Below are positions 33,231 to 43,636 of a DNA stretch of 64,000 nt, in pieces (positions within the stretch are counted from its first letter, which is position 1; every line of letters starts with the position of its first letter). The stretch lies in contig NHTQ01000005.1 in assembly GCA_002166865.1 (NCBI GenBank), positions 226,638-290,637 of the forward strand, read 5' to 3'. The notes beneath the pieces were generated by a model. That model was not told where the DNA came from. It saw nothing but the letters and a program-made list of their open reading frames with translations, and made no database searches. Source of the DNA: Rhodobacteraceae bacterium WFHF2C18 (lineage in GTDB: Bacteria > Pseudomonadota > Alphaproteobacteria > Rhodobacterales > Rhodobacteraceae). The translations under genes and the position numbers were made by a program.

Positions 33231-33978
33231 AGCGCAAGGTGGCGACGAAGGCGGTCTGGCCTTCCACCCGATGGATCAGTTCATCGTCACGCCGCTGTTC
33301 GGCGATGGCGAGGTGGGCACCTTCACGATCACCAACGTGACGCTGTGGATGGCGATTGCCCTGCTGGCGATCATCGCGCTGCTGGTGCTGGGCACCTCCA
33401 AGCGCGAAACCGTGCCCGGGCGCGTGCAGTCCATCGCGGAACTGGCCTATGGCTTCGTGCACAAGATGGTCGAGGACGTCGCCGGCAAGGACGGGGTGAA
33501 GTACTTCCCCTACATCATGACGCTGTTCATGTTCATCGTGTTCGCCAATTTCCTCGGGCTGATTCCGACGGCCTTCACCGTGACCAGCCATATCGCCGTG
33601 ACCGGCGTGCTGGCCCTGCTGGTCTTCCTGACCGTGACGGTGCTGGGCTTCGTCAAGAACGGCGCGAAGTTCCTGGGACTTTTCTGGGTCTCAAGTGCTC
33701 CCGTGGCCTTGCGGCCGGTGCTGGCGATCATCGAGATCATTTCCTACTTCGTCCGTCCGGTCAGCCACTCCGTCCGTCTCATGGGCAACATGATGGCCGG
33801 CCACGCCGTGATGAAGGTCTTCGCCGGGTTCAGCCAGGTGGCGGTCATCGCCCCGGTCTCGATCCTGGCGGTCACCGCCATGTACGGCCTGGAGGTCCTG
33901 GTGGCCTTCATCCAGGCCTACGTCTTCACCATTCTGACCTGCGTCTACCTGAAGGACGCGTTGCACCCCTCGCACTGA
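33220..33978 (+). CDS. atpB: ATP synthase F0 subunit a
   Basis: The 252-residue inner-membrane protein provides the proton half-channels next to the c-ring. The essential arginine lies in [13 protein letters not shown] near residue 190, and the C-terminal helix has [20 protein letters not shown]. The N-terminal [13 protein letters not shown] segment is typical of alphaproteobacteria. It overlaps atpI and precedes atpE by 53 nt. Confidence 0.96.
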   Translation: MATEAQGGDEGGLAFHPMDQFIVTPLFGDGEVGTFTITNVTLWMAIALLAIIALLVLGTSKRETVPGRVQSIAELAYGFVHKMVEDVAGKDGVKYFPYIMTLFMFIVFANFLGLIPTAFTVTSHIAVTGVLALLVFLTVTVLGFVKNGAKFLGLFWVSSAPVALRPVLAIIEIISYFVRPVSHSVRLMGNMMAGHAVMKVFAGFSQVAVIAPVSILAVTAMYGLEVLVAFIQAYVFTILTCVYLKDALHPSH

Positions 33979-34031
33979 GGCCGGTCGGAACCGCAACTGT
34001 TCAGCCAATTCCAACGTAAGGAGAAATCGAA

Positions 34032-34268
34032 ATGGAAGGCGATATCGCACAACTGGGTCAATACGTCGGTGCCGGCCTCGCGGGCATCGGTTCGGGCGCC
34101 GCGGCCATCGGTGTGGGCCACGTGGCCGGCAACTTCCTGTCCGGCGCGCTGCGCAACCCCTCGGCCGCCGGCGGCCAGACCGCGACGCTGTTCATCGGCA
34201 TCGCGTTCGCAGAGGCACTGGGTATCTTCTCGTTCCTGGTCGCCCTGCTGCTGATGTTCGCCGTCTGA
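34032..34268 (+). CDS. atpE: ATP synthase F0 subunit c
   Basis: The 78-residue hairpin protein forms the rotating c-ring. The first helix is glycine-rich ([21 protein letters not shown]), the polar loop has RNPSAA, and the proton-binding glutamate is in [11 protein letters not shown] on the second helix. A strong ribosome-binding site (AAGGAG) fits the need for many copies per complex. Confidence 0.97.
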   Translation: MEGDIAQLGQYVGAGLAGIGSGAAAIGVGHVAGNFLSGALRNPSAAGGQTATLFIGIAFAEALGIFSFLVALLLMFAV

Positions 34269-34298
34269 TCCTTCTGGGACCCGATCCTTACGGCCGCG

Positions 34299-34324
34299 CG
34301 GGGGCTGCCTTGGTGCCGCCCCCG
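34299..34324 (+). promoter_or_regulatory. Intercistronic hairpin after atpE
   Basis: CGGGGGC and GCCCCCG form a 7-bp stem with a 12-nt loop in the 89-bp gap before atpF'. A second small stem (GCCGG/CCGGC) follows. Such hairpins can protect the upstream message and raise subunit c output. Confidence 0.45.
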
Positions 34325-34357
34325 CCGGTGTAACCGGCAGTTCCCGAGGAGGACGAG

Positions 34358-34900
34358 ATGGCAACCGAAACCGAACAGGCCGTGGAAAAGGGCGCCGAGG
34401 CCGCCGGCGGACCCGGCATGCCGCAGCTCGATTTCTCGACCTTCGACAACCAGATCTTCTGGCTGCTCGTCACGCTGATCCTGCTGTATTTCGTTCTGGC
34501 GCGCGTGGCCCTGCCGCGCATTGCGGCCATCCTGTCCGAACGGCAGGGCACGATCACCAACGATCTGACCGCGGCGGAGGACCTGAAGGCCAAGGCGGCC
34601 GAGGCCGAGGAAGCCTACAACAAGGCCCTGGCCGATGCCCGAGCCGAGGCGCAGAAGATCGTCGCGCAGGCCAAGGACGAGATCAAGGCCGAGCTTGACG
34701 AGGAGGTCGCCAAGGCCGACGCCGAGATCGCGGAGCAGGTGGCCGAAAGCGAAAAGAAGATCGCCGAGATCCGCGAAAGCGCGATGGAAAGCGCCAAGGA
34801 GGTGGCCAAGGACACGGCCAAGGAACTGGTCGCCGCCATGGGCGCGGAGGCGGATGGCCGCACGGTCACCGCGGCGGTCAACCAGCGGCTGAAGGGGTGA
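34358..34900 (+). CDS. atpF': ATP synthase F0 subunit b' (second b-type stator)
   Basis: The 180-residue protein has one N-terminal membrane helix ([19 protein letters not shown], about residues 30-48) followed by a long charged coiled coil. Together with AtpF it forms the peripheral stalk. Two divergent b subunits (b and b') are a trait of photosynthetic bacteria and many alphaproteobacteria. The stop lies 5 nt before the AtpF ATG. Confidence 0.94.
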   Translation: MATETEQAVEKGAEAAGGPGMPQLDFSTFDNQIFWLLVTLILLYFVLARVALPRIAAILSERQGTITNDLTAAEDLKAKAAEAEEAYNKALADARAEAQKIVAQAKDEIKAELDEEVAKADAEIAEQVAESEKKIAEIRESAMESAKEVAKDTAKELVAAMGAEADGRTVTAAVNQRLKG

Positions 34901-34905
34901 ACACC

Positions 34906-35466
34906 ATGCGCATGACCATTGCCACAGCGTTCGCCCTGCTGCCGGCCAGCCCCGCGCTGGCGGCGAAGGGCCCGTTCTTTTCGCTGAGCAACACCGACTT
35001 CGTTGTGCTGCTCGCCTTCATCGTGTTCATCGCGATCCTGCTGTACTTCAAGGTGCCGACTCGCGTGAACGGCATGCTCGACAAGCGGGCGCAGGACATC
35101 AAGTCCGAACTCGACGAGGCGCGCGCCCTGCGCGAGGAGGCTCAGACCCTTCTCGCCGGCTACGAGCGCAAGCAGAAGGACGTGCAGGAGCAGTCCGACC
35201 GGATCGTCAAGCACGCCAAGGCCGAGGCCGAGGCGGCAGCCGAACAGGCCCGGAAGGACCTGGAGGTTTCGATCGAGCGGCGCAAGCAGGCCGCGCAGGA
35301 GCAGATCGCCTCGGCCGAGGCCAATGCCGTCAAGGAGGTGCGCGACCGCGCGATCTCGGTGGCGGTGGCCGCGGCGAAGGATGTCATCGCCAAGCAGATG
35401 ACGGCGGAAAAGGCCAATGCCCTGATCGACGAGTCCATCGACAAGGTGGACGCCAAGCTGCACTGA
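34906..35466 (+). CDS. atpF: ATP synthase F0 subunit b
   Basis: The 186-residue protein has a short signal-like N-terminus (MRMTIATAFALLPASPALAA), one membrane helix (DFVVLLAFIVFIAILLYFKV) and a long coiled coil rich in Ala, Glu and Lys. It pairs with b'. The ATG at 34906 was chosen because AAGGGG lies 9 nt upstream; a GTG at 34897 would overlap the b' stop. It ends the F0 operon; the F1 genes are not in the window. Confidence 0.94.
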   Translation: MRMTIATAFALLPASPALAAKGPFFSLSNTDFVVLLAFIVFIAILLYFKVPTRVNGMLDKRAQDIKSELDEARALREEAQTLLAGYERKQKDVQEQSDRIVKHAKAEAEAAAEQARKDLEVSIERRKQAAQEQIASAEANAVKEVRDRAISVAVAAAKDVIAKQMTAEKANALIDESIDKVDAKLH

Positions 35467-35494
35467 CAGCGCGTTCCCTGTCGCGAATGTGGGA

Positions 35495-35522
35495 AAGGCC
35501 CGGGCCGACAGGTCCGGGCCTT
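35495..35522 (+). terminator. Terminator of the atp F0 operon
   Basis: AAGGCCCGG (35495-35503) pairs perfectly with CCGGGCCTT (35514-35522) around a 10-nt loop, followed by TCTCGTGT, 28 bp after the atpF stop. Confidence 0.72.
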
Positions 35523-35692
35523 CTCGTGTCGCGTGGCGGAAGGTTCCGGCGCCGCCTGTTTGACCAAATGAAAGGGGGCCGTTGAACCGGCCCCTCGATC
35601 ACCCCTGCCACGTTGCCCCGGACGGCGATCCGCCCGGCCCATTGCGGCCTTTGCGGCGGTTCGCCCGTGTTGCTACCGGTATAGGCGAATCA

Positions 35693-35724
35693 CGGCGAAT
35701 CGGTCAATCAAAACCGATTCGCCG
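35693..35724 (-). terminator. Hairpin downstream of folC
   Basis: A perfect 12-bp inverted repeat, CGGCGAATCGGT and ACCGATTCGCCG with an 8-nt loop, lies 9 bp after the folC stop. A second hairpin (GGGGCCG/CGGCCCC, about 35575-35595) lies further on between the convergent operons. Confidence 0.6.
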
Positions 35725-35733
35725 GGGCGAAAA

Positions 35734-37008
35734 TCACGCGTTTTCCCGCAGGACCGCGCCCGCCAGGTAGAGGGATCCGCAGATCAGGACCCGGGCCCGC
35801 GGTTCCCGCGCCGTGATGCGGCGCACGGCCGACAGCGCGTCCGGCGCCGTGGCCGCGGGCAGCCCGACCCCCGCCGCGGCCGCGGCCGTCTGCTCGGCAG
35901 GCAACGTGTTGGCCTCGCCGGGGATGTCGATGGCGGTCAGGCTGTCGGCCGCGTCCGCGAGGGGGCGCAGATAGCCCGAGATATCCTTGGTGTTGAGCAT
36001 GCCGCAGACCAGGTGCGTCGGCCGCGGTGCCAAGCTGGAAAGGTGCCGCCCCAGGGCCTGGCCCGCCGCCGCGTTGTGCCCGCCGTCAAGCCAAAGCTCG
36101 GCTTCCGGCGCGGCCTCGGCCAGCGGGCCGGTGGTCAGCCGTTGCATCCGGCCGGGCCATTCCGCGCGCGTCACCGCGGCCTCGTAGGCGGCTTCGCCCA
36201 TCTGCAGGTGGCGCAGGGCGGCCAGGGCCGCGCCCGCGTTCTCGATCTGGTGGGCGCCGGGCAGGTTGGGCAGGGGCAGGTCGCGCAGGCCCGTCTCGTC
36301 CTGGTAGACGAGGCGCCCGGCCTCTTCGGCGGCATGCCAGTGCTGGCCGTGGGCCAGCAGGGGGCTGCCGGTGCGGGCGGCCGTCCGTTCGATGACCTCG
36401 AGGGCCGGATCGGCCTGGGGTCCGACCACGCAGGTCACGCCGGGCTTGAGGATGCCGGCCTTTTCGGCGGCGATATCGGCCAGCGTGTCGCCCAGAAACT
36501 GCTGGTGATCCATCGACACCGGCGTGATCATGGTCAGCGCAGGGCGGTCGATGACATTGGTGGCGTCCAGGCGCCCGCCCAGGCCCACCTCGAGCAGCGT
36601 GTAGTCGGCCGGCACCCGCGACATGGCCAGAAGCGCGGCGCAGGTGGTGATCTCGAAATAGGTGATCTCGGCCCCGCCGTTGGCGGCATAGCACTCGTCC
36701 AGCACCGCGGCGAGGTCGGGTTCGGGGATCAGTTCCCCGGCCAGGCGGATGCGTTCGTGGAATCGCGCCAGGTGGGGCGAGGTATAGGCGTGCACGCGCT
36801 GCCGCGCGCCTTCGAGCCCTGCCCGCAGCATGGCCAGGCTGGAGCCCTTGCCGTTGGTCCCGGCGATGTGGATCACCGGGGGCAGGGCCTCTTGCGGGTT
36901 GCCCAGCCGGTCCAGCAGGCGCCAGACGCGGTCGAGCGTGAGGTCGATGATCTTGGGGTGCAGCGCCATCATCCGGTCAAGGATGACGTCCGAGGCGGGC
37001 GCGCTCAT
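35734..37008 (-). CDS. folC: Bifunctional folylpolyglutamate / dihydrofolate synthase
   Basis: The 424-residue Mur-ligase-like enzyme has the P-loop [15 protein letters not shown], the Omega-loop region [14 protein letters not shown], and a conserved [14 protein letters not shown] segment. The later [11 protein letters not shown] motif is also present. It joins glutamate to dihydropteroate and to folates, using ATP. Start ATG overlaps the accD stop by 4 nt. The accD-folC order is common in proteobacteria. Confidence 0.94.
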   Translation of the reverse strand: MSAPASDVILDRMMALHPKIIDLTLDRVWRLLDRLGNPQEALPPVIHIAGTNGKGSSLAMLRAGLEGARQRVHAYTSPHLARFHERIRLAGELIPEPDLAAVLDECYAANGGAEITYFEITTCAALLAMSRVPADYTLLEVGLGGRLDATNVIDRPALTMITPVSMDHQQFLGDTLADIAAEKAGILKPGVTCVVGPQADPALEVIERTAARTGSPLLAHGQHWHAAEEAGRLVYQDETGLRDLPLPNLPGAHQIENAGAALAALRHLQMGEAAYEAAVTRAEWPGRMQRLTTGPLAEAAPEAELWLDGGHNAAAGQALGRHLSSLAPRPTHLVCGMLNTKDISGYLRPLADAADSLTAIDIPGEANTLPAEQTAAAAAGVGLPAATAPDALSAVRRITAREPRARVLICGSLYLAGAVLRENA

Positions 37009-37964
37009 TCCTGCCTGGCCTCGGCGCCGGCCGGTGTGCCGGCGGCCTCCTCGCTTTCGGCGGCGGGCTGGGCGGTGTCGGGGGCCGGCGCGGGCAGGTC
37101 GCCCTTCACCGCCGGGGGCAGCCCCAGAAGCATCCGGGTGACGGTGATGAGCTCGTCGCGCAGGTCGAGCCTGTGGGTCACCCGGTCCAGCATCCCGTGA
37201 TCGAGAAGGTATTCGGCGCGCTGGAATCCCTCGGGCAGTTTTTCGCGAATGGTCTGTTCGATGACGCGCGGCCCGGCAAAGCAGATCAGCGCATTGGGTT
37301 CGGCGATATGGATGTCGCCCAGCATGGCGTAAGAGGCCGTCACCCCGCCGGTGGTGGGATGGGTCAGCACCACGATGTAGGGCAGGCCCGCCTCCTTCAG
37401 CATCTGCACGGCCACGGTGGTGCGCGGCATCTGCATGAGGCTGAGGATACCCTCCTGCATGCGTGCGCCGCCGGCGGCGGAAAAAAGGATCAGCGGGCGC
37501 TCCAGTTCGACGGCCTTTTCGGCCGCGGCGATGATCGCGTTGCCCACGTACATGCCCATCGACCCGCCCATGAAGGAGAAATCCTGCGCCGCGGCCACGA
37601 CGGGCGTGCGGCCGATTTCGCCCGTGGCGACAAGCATCGCCTCGGTCTCGCCGGTGGACTTCTGTGCCGCGCGCATCCTGTCGGGGTATTTCTTCTGGTC
37701 GCGGAAGTGCAGCGGATCGGGAACAGGGGCGGGCACGGCGACCTCGCTGAAGACGCCGGCGTCGAAAAGCGCCGCAAAGCGCGCGCGGGGGGCGATGGCC
37801 ATGTGGTGCCCGCAGCTGGTGCAGACGTTGAGATTGTTGCTGAGCTCGCGGTGGAACAGCATCGTTCCGCATTCATCGCACTTGGACCAGAGGTTCTCGG
37901 GCATCTCGCGGCGCGAGAAGATCGAGTTGATCCGCGGGCGGACGTAATTCGTGATCCAGTTCAT
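37005..37964 (-). CDS. accD: Acetyl-CoA carboxylase carboxyltransferase subunit beta
   Basis: The 319-residue protein carries the N-terminal zinc ribbon (CDECGTML and CTSCGHH, about residues 29-52) and a crotonase-like carboxyltransferase core ([36 protein letters not shown]). It works with AccA to move carboxyl groups from biotin to acetyl-CoA in fatty-acid synthesis. The tail after about residue 285 is Pro/Ala/Glu-rich and probably disordered. It overlaps folC downstream. Confidence 0.96.
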   Translation of the reverse strand: MNWITNYVRPRINSIFSRREMPENLWSKCDECGTMLFHRELSNNLNVCTSCGHHMAIAPRARFAALFDAGVFSEVAVPAPVPDPLHFRDQKKYPDRMRAAQKSTGETEAMLVATGEIGRTPVVAAAQDFSFMGGSMGMYVGNAIIAAAEKAVELERPLILFSAAGGARMQEGILSLMQMPRTTVAVQMLKEAGLPYIVVLTHPTTGGVTASYAMLGDIHIAEPNALICFAGPRVIEQTIREKLPEGFQRAEYLLDHGMLDRVTHRLDLRDELITVTRMLLGLPPAVKGDLPAPAPDTAQPAAESEEAAGTPAGAEARQE

Positions 37965-38026
37965 GCGGCGGGACTCTCGGGTTGGTTGGCTGCTTGGCAA
38001 ATAATCGGCGCGGCCGCCAAATGCAA

Positions 38027-38914
38027 TCAGCGCCTGAGCGCGATGCGCGCCACCAGCCAGCCGCATCCCAGCATCAGCACGTCCAGCGGTGCCCAGACCC
38101 AGACTGCGCCGGTGTCGGACAGGGAGAAGGGGTAGGTGTAAAGCGCCAGGCCATCGAAGGTTCCCTCGGGCGCGACGAAGAGGATCGCGCTGATGTTGTT
38201 GAGCAGGTGGAGGGCGATCGCCGGCCCCAGCGTGCCGGCCCGCGCCGTCAGGTCCGCCGCCGCCACACCGAAAAGCGCGGCCCATCCCATGACCAGCCAG
38301 GTGTTGCCGCCGTGCGTGACGGGGGCGTAGTGCAGCAGCGCGAAGGCCACCGAGGGCACGCCCATCCAGATCACCGGGTGGGAAAACCGCGCGGCAAGCT
38401 GACTTTGCAGGTAGCCGCGAAAGACCATCTCCTCCGCCGAGGTCTGGATCAGCAGGGCCAGCACCCCCAGCGGCAAGAGCGCGAGCCAGCGGCCGGGCTC
38501 AAGGTTCGGCTCGGGCGTCAGCTGGGCGCCCAGCGGAATGAGGGAGATGAGAAGGTAGAACGCCACAAGCCCGATTCCGACCCGCACGAATTGTTGCAGG
38601 GCGCGGGGCAGGGGGCCGATGACGCTACCGAGCCCGCGCCCGTGCACCGTGCCCAGCGCGACGGCGAGCGCGATGATCATCAGGCCGAAGAGAAACAGGT
38701 TGATCAGAACTGCCGCGGGCGTGTCACCGCTTTCGAGGTGCGGTGCGAAGTCCGCCCAGGCCTCGGGGCCGGCGATCTGGCGATGCAGGGTCGAATAGGT
38801 GAAGCTGAGGGCCATGAAGAGCACGGCGGTCAGGACGACGCCCCCGGCAAGGCGCCCCAGCCCGGCGGAGTCGCGGGCCGGGGCGACGAGGTTTTCGTGG
38901 GCCTTGTAGCTCAT
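38027..38914 (-). CDS. CPBP-family intramembrane metalloprotease
   Basis: The 295-residue membrane protein has about eight helices and the CPBP (Rce1/Abi) motifs: [11 protein letters not shown] near residue 155, FALLHY, and the late IALHLLNN. The two glutamates and two histidines would form the active site. The family includes prenyl-protein proteases and bacteriocin self-immunity proteins. The function here is unknown. ATG 38912-38914 is used. It lies between accD and divergent ilvD. Confidence 0.87.
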   Translation of the reverse strand: MSYKAHENLVAPARDSAGLGRLAGGVVLTAVLFMALSFTYSTLHRQIAGPEAWADFAPHLESGDTPAAVLINLFLFGLMIIALAVALGTVHGRGLGSVIGPLPRALQQFVRVGIGLVAFYLLISLIPLGAQLTPEPNLEPGRWLALLPLGVLALLIQTSAEEMVFRGYLQSQLAARFSHPVIWMGVPSVAFALLHYAPVTHGGNTWLVMGWAALFGVAAADLTARAGTLGPAIALHLLNNISAILFVAPEGTFDGLALYTYPFSLSDTGAVWVWAPLDVLMLGCGWLVARIALRR

Positions 38915-39058
38915 GCTGCGCAAGCTAGGGCGATGCGCGGGGCGCTGCAATGCACGATGCGCGCGGGGCGCGAAAAATGGGCACGGCCGGGGGCCTTGGC
39001 TTGTCTCGGGCGCGGTGCTCGCCTATTCCGGGGCGGAACAGATGTCCGGGAGGCCGCC

Positions 39059-40816
39059 ATGACAAAGATCGATAAAGCCAAACTTCCCAGTCGCTACGTG
39101 ACCGAGGGGCCGGCGCGGGCGCCGCATCGCTCGTACTACTACGCGATGGGGATGACCGAGGAGGAGATCCACCAGCCGCTGGTGGGCGTGGCCACCTGCT
39201 GGAACGAGGCCGCGCCCTGCAACATCGCGCTGGCCCGGCAGGCGCAGGCGGTCAAGGGCGGCGTGAAGGAGGCCCACGGCACGCCGCGCGAGTTCACCAC
39301 CATCACGGTGACCGACGGCATCGCCATGGGGCACGAGGGCATGCGCTCGTCGCTGGCCAGCCGCGAGGCGATCGCCGACACCGTGGAATTGACCATGCGC
39401 GGGCACTGCTATGACGCGCTTGTGGGGCTGGCGGGCTGCGACAAGTCGCTGCCGGGCATGATGATGGCCATGGTGCGGCTGAACGTGCCCTCTGTCTTCA
39501 TCTACGGCGGGTCGATCCTGCCGGGCAAGGCGCCGCAGGTCGACGAGATTCCCGAGGATTTCCGCACCCGCGACCTGACCGTGCAGGACATGTTCGAGGC
39601 CGTCGGCCGATACCAGAACAAGGAACTGTCGGACAAGGCGCTGGCCATGCTGGAGCGGGTCGCCTGCCCCTCGGCCGGGGCCTGTGGCGGCCAGTTCACC
39701 GCCAACACCATGGCCTGCGTGAGCGAGGCGATCGGCCTGGCGCTGATGAACAGTTCGGGCATGCCCGCGCCCTACGAATCCCGCGACCAGTACGGGGAGG
39801 CCTCGGGCCACGCGGTCATGACCCTGCTGGAGGAAAACATCCGCGCGCGCGACATCGTCACGCCGAAGTCGCTGGAGAACGCCGCCCGCGTGGTGGCCTG
39901 CACCGGCGGATCGACCAACGCGGGGCTGCACCTGCCCGCGATCGCGCACGAGGCCGGGATCGAGTTCTACCTGCAGGACGTCTGCGAGATCTTCCGCGAC
40001 ACGCCCTACTTCGTCGATCTCAAGCCCGGGGGGCAGTATGTCGCGAAGGACCTGTTCGACGCCGGCGGCATCCCGGTGGTGATGAAGGAACTGCGCAAGG
40101 CCGGGCTGATCCACGAGGACTGCATCACCGCGAGCGGCCGCTCGATCGGCGAGGAGCTGGACCGCATCGACCGCGAGGCCGACGGTCGGGTGATATACCC
40201 CATCTCCGAGCCCATCTCCAAGACGGGCGGGGTGGTCGGCCTGACAGGCAACCTCGCCCCCGAGGGCGCCATCGTCAAGGTGGCCGGGATTGCCGCGGAG
40301 AACCAGGTTTTCGCCGGGCCGGCGCGCGTTTTCGAATGCGAGGAAGAGGCCTTCGAGGCGGTCCAGAACCGCCAGTACCAAGAGGGCGAGGTGATCGTCA
40401 TCCGCAACGAGGGCCCCGCCGGCGGCCCCGGCATGCGCGAGATGCTGGCCACCACCGCGGCCCTGTCCGGCCAGGGCATGGGCAAGAAGGTGGCCCTGAT
40501 CACCGATGGCCGCTTCTCGGGGGCGACGCGGGGGTTCTGCGTGGGGCACGTGGGGCCCGAAGCCGCCCATGGAGGCCCCATCGCCCTGCTTGAAAACGGG
40601 GACATGATCACGATCGATGCGATCAAGGGCGAGCTGCGCGTGGACCTGTCGGACGCGGAGCTGGCGCAACGCAAAGAAGCCTGGCCGGGCCCGCGCCAGA
40701 CCATGTATGCCAGCGGCGCGGTGTGGAAGTTCGCGCAACTGGCGGGCGCGACCTACAAGGGCGCGGTCACCCATCCGGGCGGCAAGGCCGAGCGTCATGT
40801 CTACATGGATATCTGA
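39059..40816 (+). CDS. ilvD: Dihydroxy-acid dehydratase
   Basis: The 585-residue enzyme dehydrates 2,3-dihydroxy-acids to 2-oxo acids, the third step of valine/isoleucine synthesis. Iron-sulfur cysteines lie in [28 protein letters not shown] and [11 protein letters not shown]. The metal-site and C-terminal segment ([19 protein letters not shown]) is intact. Length is usual. The start was placed at 39059 after GGGAGG. A lipoprotein gene overlaps its last 20 bases. Confidence 0.93.
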   Translation: MTKIDKAKLPSRYVTEGPARAPHRSYYYAMGMTEEEIHQPLVGVATCWNEAAPCNIALARQAQAVKGGVKEAHGTPREFTTITVTDGIAMGHEGMRSSLASREAIADTVELTMRGHCYDALVGLAGCDKSLPGMMMAMVRLNVPSVFIYGGSILPGKAPQVDEIPEDFRTRDLTVQDMFEAVGRYQNKELSDKALAMLERVACPSAGACGGQFTANTMACVSEAIGLALMNSSGMPAPYESRDQYGEASGHAVMTLLEENIRARDIVTPKSLENAARVVACTGGSTNAGLHLPAIAHEAGIEFYLQDVCEIFRDTPYFVDLKPGGQYVAKDLFDAGGIPVVMKELRKAGLIHEDCITASGRSIGEELDRIDREADGRVIYPISEPISKTGGVVGLTGNLAPEGAIVKVAGIAAENQVFAGPARVFECEEEAFEAVQNRQYQEGEVIVIRNEGPAGGPGMREMLATTAALSGQGMGKKVALITDGRFSGATRGFCVGHVGPEAAHGGPIALLENGDMITIDAIKGELRVDLSDAELAQRKEAWPGPRQTMYASGAVWKFAQLAGATYKGAVTHPGGKAERHVYMDI

Positions 40817-41477
40817 GCACCGGCCTCGGGCGCTCCTGGCGGGCGTCCTGGCGCTGGTTCTGGCGGGCTGCGGTACCACCGGCGCCGAGCCGGAGGTGGT
40901 GCGCTCGGTCACGCTTTACGGTGGCGACGTGGTGGTGGCGGGCCCGCCCGGTTACTGCATTGACGGCGCCCGGGTGCGGCGCGGGGCAAGTGGCGGCTTC
41001 GTCCTCTTGGCGAGTTGCGACAGCCTGACCGGGGCGGACACGGCCGCCGCCGCGCCCGCGGTGATGACCGTGTCGGTCCTGCCCCGCCAGGGCCAGACGG
41101 CGCCGCGGTCAGACCAGATCGCCGCTTCCGTCGCCCCGGCAAAGGCCCTTGACCGCAGTGATCGCGACGGGCTGGCCCTTGTTCGTGTCTCCGAAGGCGG
41201 GGATGCGGAACTGCCCGGCGGCGATCCCCGGTACTGGCGCGGCGGCATGAGCGTGAACGGCCACCTGATCGGGCTGGCGGTCTATGGCCCGGCGGGAAGC
41301 GACATTGCCGGCACCGGTGGCCGGCGCCTGGCCGAATCGCTGGCCGCGCGGATCCGGACGGCCAGCCCCGACGAGCCGGTCGCGACCGGCGGCGAAGAAG
41401 AGGCGACCGGGCCAGCGTCACCGCGGAGCGGCGGGCTGGGCGGGCTTCTGGATGCATTGTTTCCAAATCAGGGTTAA
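40797..41477 (+). CDS. Uncharacterised lipoprotein downstream of ilvD
   Basis: The 226-residue protein has a lipoprotein signal peptide with lipidated Cys near residue 25 ([12 protein letters not shown]). I do not recognise a domain. Visible are two further cysteines ([19 protein letters not shown]) that could form a disulfide in the periplasm. A glycine-rich, probably disordered tail ends [12 protein letters not shown] 40797 overlaps ilvD by 20 nt in another frame, suggesting coupled translation. Nothing suggests it takes part in branched-chain synthesis. Confidence 0.72.
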   Translation: MSTWISEHRPRALLAGVLALVLAGCGTTGAEPEVVRSVTLYGGDVVVAGPPGYCIDGARVRRGASGGFVLLASCDSLTGADTAAAAPAVMTVSVLPRQGQTAPRSDQIAASVAPAKALDRSDRDGLALVRVSEGGDAELPGGDPRYWRGGMSVNGHLIGLAVYGPAGSDIAGTGGRRLAESLAARIRTASPDEPVATGGEEEATGPASPRSGGLGGLLDALFPNQG

Positions 41478-41536
41478 TGCTATGCAAAGGCTGGCCGCGG
41501 CAGGATGAGGCAGGCCCAGGGCAGGACGGATCCGGA

Positions 41537-42310
41537 ATGGTCGAGATACGCAGTGCGATGCTGGACTGGCTGATCTATCGCGGCGGATTGCGGCGGTGGC
41601 GCCGCGCTGCACGCCGGGCCCCGCGGATGAGCCCGGCGCAGCTCCGGGCCGAGCGTGGCCGGGCGCGGCGCCTGCGGCACTGGCTGAACGAGTTGATCTC
41701 GGTCGCGGACACGCGGCTGGCGCTGCCGGTGATCGGCTCCAACGCGTTCCCCAAGCCGCACAACGCCGACTGGGCCTGGCGCCCGCGGCTGTGGCGCGAG
41801 CCGCTGGAGAGCCCCGGCATGGCCTCGGTCGAAAGCCGGGCGGAGCTGGGCGGCGAGGCCAGGCTGTTCCACGATTGCCGGCATTCGGAACTCAGCCTGC
41901 GACAGCTGCGCAACCTGCGCGAGGCCGACCTGGCGCCTTTCGGCCTGCGGATGGATGTCTTCGCCTTCGACGGCTCGTTCCTGTCGCTGGTGCTGGATCT
42001 GCCGCCGGACGCGGTGCAGGGCCTGACGCGCCGCCATCTCATCCGCCTGAGCACCATCGTGGAGCTGGAAAAGCCCCTGGAGATCTTCGCGCGGCTCAAC
42101 GTCAGGCACGGGCCGAACACCGAACAGATCGTGCGCGAACTGCCGCTGGACGCGGACGAGATCGTGGTGGAATTCGATCTGGCCTATTCCAACCTCAACG
42201 AGAAGCGGGTCGAGCACGCCTGGATCGACCTGATCTTCGAGAACCCGCAGATGAGCCAGGTTGTCCTGCGCGACCTGACCCTTTGCCGCCTGCCGCGGGC
42301 GGACGTGTGA
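41537..42310 (+). CDS. DUF6478-like protein
   Basis: The 257-residue soluble protein begins MVEIRSAMLDWLIYRGGLRRW and has an arginine-rich first third (RAERGRARRLRHWL). The remainder is beta-rich (LARLNVRHGP-type segments, VVEFDLAYSNLNEKRVEHAW). It resembles a conserved Rhodobacterales family known only as DUF6478; I am moderately sure of this. It lies between the lipoprotein and the next small gene on the same strand, likely one transcript. Function unknown. Confidence 0.65.
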   Translation: MVEIRSAMLDWLIYRGGLRRWRRAARRAPRMSPAQLRAERGRARRLRHWLNELISVADTRLALPVIGSNAFPKPHNADWAWRPRLWREPLESPGMASVESRAELGGEARLFHDCRHSELSLRQLRNLREADLAPFGLRMDVFAFDGSFLSLVLDLPPDAVQGLTRRHLIRLSTIVELEKPLEIFARLNVRHGPNTEQIVRELPLDADEIVVEFDLAYSNLNEKRVEHAWIDLIFENPQMSQVVLRDLTLCRLPRADV

Positions 42311-42322
42311 TGGAGAACCGGC

Positions 42323-42700
42323 ATGAGTGACTGGACACTGACCAAGACACGCCTGCGCGGGGGGGTCTGGGAGGGGCTTCTGACCCATGGCGCGAAGACC
42401 GACGCGCGCCCCGAGATCGAGGTGACGCACCTGCAGGAGCCGGTCGAGGGGGTCGAGGTGGCCCCGGCTGGAGAGGCCGGCGTCTGGACCGTCCGCGTGC
42501 CCATCCCCGCCCACCTGATCGCCGACGGGGTCCAGACCTTCGTCATCCGCGACGTGCCGAGCGGAGAGGTGCTGGAAAGTTTCGCGCTGCTGTCGGGCGA
42601 GGCGCTGAGCTATGACATCCGGGCCGAGGTGAGGCTCCTGCGGGAGGAGCTGGATCTGCTCAAGCGGGCCTTCCGCCGTCATTGCCTGGAGACGTCGTAG
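42323..42700 (+). CDS. Conserved hypothetical small protein
   Basis: The 125-residue protein (start MSDWTLTKTRLRGGVWEGLL) is beta-rich, with a helical, leucine/arginine-rich end (AEVRLLREELDLLKRAFRRH) that could be a short coiled coil. I do not recognise it. It follows the DUF6478-like gene by 12 nt and probably shares its message. Its last 41 bases overlap the convergent ornithine-cyclodeaminase gene on the other strand. Confidence 0.65.
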   Translation: MSDWTLTKTRLRGGVWEGLLTHGAKTDARPEIEVTHLQEPVEGVEVAPAGEAGVWTVRVPIPAHLIADGVQTFVIRDVPSGEVLESFALLSGEALSYDIRAEVRLLREELDLLKRAFRRHCLETS

Positions 42701-43634
42701 GCCCGACCGCCGCTGTTGCCCGGGCGTAGGCGAGCGTTGCCGCGGCAAAATCCGCCGCGGCGCTGCCCCGGAAAACGAAGGCCGTGCGCCCGGCGCGATC
42801 CGGCCCCGGGCCGGCGCCGGCGACCAGATCACCCAGATCCGCCGCAACACGGTCTGCCGGCACAAGGCGGGCCGGCGCTGCCGCTTCCTGGGCGTGGTCG
42901 TCGATCACCAGCGTGTCGAAATCCGCGATGCCGCCCCAGGCGCGGCCCTGGTCGATGAGGGTCGCGAAGGCGCCGGGGCCGAGCATGTCGGGCCGCGCAA
43001 GCACCGGTCCGTCATAGGTGGTGGGCAGGGCGCTGACCACGATATCGGCGCCGCGCAGGGCCTCCTCGGCAGTGGCGCAGGCCGTCATGGACAGGTCTCT
43101 TGCCCGGGCCTCGCCGGTCAACTCGCGGATGGCCCGGGCACCCCGGCCGAAGGCGCGCACCTCGCGCAGCGCGAATTCCGCGGCGAAGGCCGCGAGATGG
43201 CTGCGCGCCTGTGCCCCGCAGCCGAGGAAGGCGATGCACCGCGCATCCCGGCCGGCCAGCCGGCGGGCGGCCACAAGGCTCATGGCCGCGGTCCGCGCCG
43301 CCGTTATCCAGGCCCCGTCGAGAAGGGCGCGGGGCCGGCCCGTCGCGCCGTCCAGAAGGAGCACCGCCCCGTTGACGGCCGGCAGGTCGCGCGCCGGATT
43401 GCCCGGGGACAACGCCACCGTCTTGGCCACGATCAGCGCCGGGTCATCGGCGGTGGCCAGCGTGGTGACGATGTAGCGGCCATCGCCCGGCGCGACGGCG
43501 GGCTTCGGCGCCGTATGCAGCCCCCCGCGCATAAGCGTTTCCTCGATCTCGTCGGCGATGCGGGATGCTGTCAGCCCGAGCGCCGCCAGGTGCTCGTCGG
43601 ACAGCCACAAGGGCGCATTCGGGTCGGCGGACAT
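42660..43634 (-). CDS. Ornithine cyclodeaminase / mu-crystallin family protein
   Basis: The 324-residue protein has the Rossmann domain CIAFLGCGAQARSHLAAFAA near residue 125-145. The N-terminal substrate-binding part has LMRGGLHTAPKPAVAPG and the LPAVNGAVLLLDGATGRPRALLDG dimer segment. Members include ornithine cyclodeaminase (ornithine to proline), alanine dehydrogenase and ketimine reductases; the substrate here is unknown. It lies 2 nt after rmuC on the same strand and overlaps the convergent gene at 42323. Confidence 0.88.
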   Translation of the reverse strand: MSADPNAPLWLSDEHLAALGLTASRIADEIEETLMRGGLHTAPKPAVAPGDGRYIVTTLATADDPALIVAKTVALSPGNPARDLPAVNGAVLLLDGATGRPRALLDGAWITAARTAAMSLVAARRLAGRDARCIAFLGCGAQARSHLAAFAAEFALREVRAFGRGARAIRELTGEARARDLSMTACATAEEALRGADIVVSALPTTYDGPVLARPDMLGPGAFATLIDQGRAWGGIADFDTLVIDDHAQEAAAPARLVPADRVAADLGDLVAGAGPGPDRAGRTAFVFRGSAAADFAAATLAYARATAAVGPTTSPGNDGGRPA

Positions 43635-43636
43635 CG

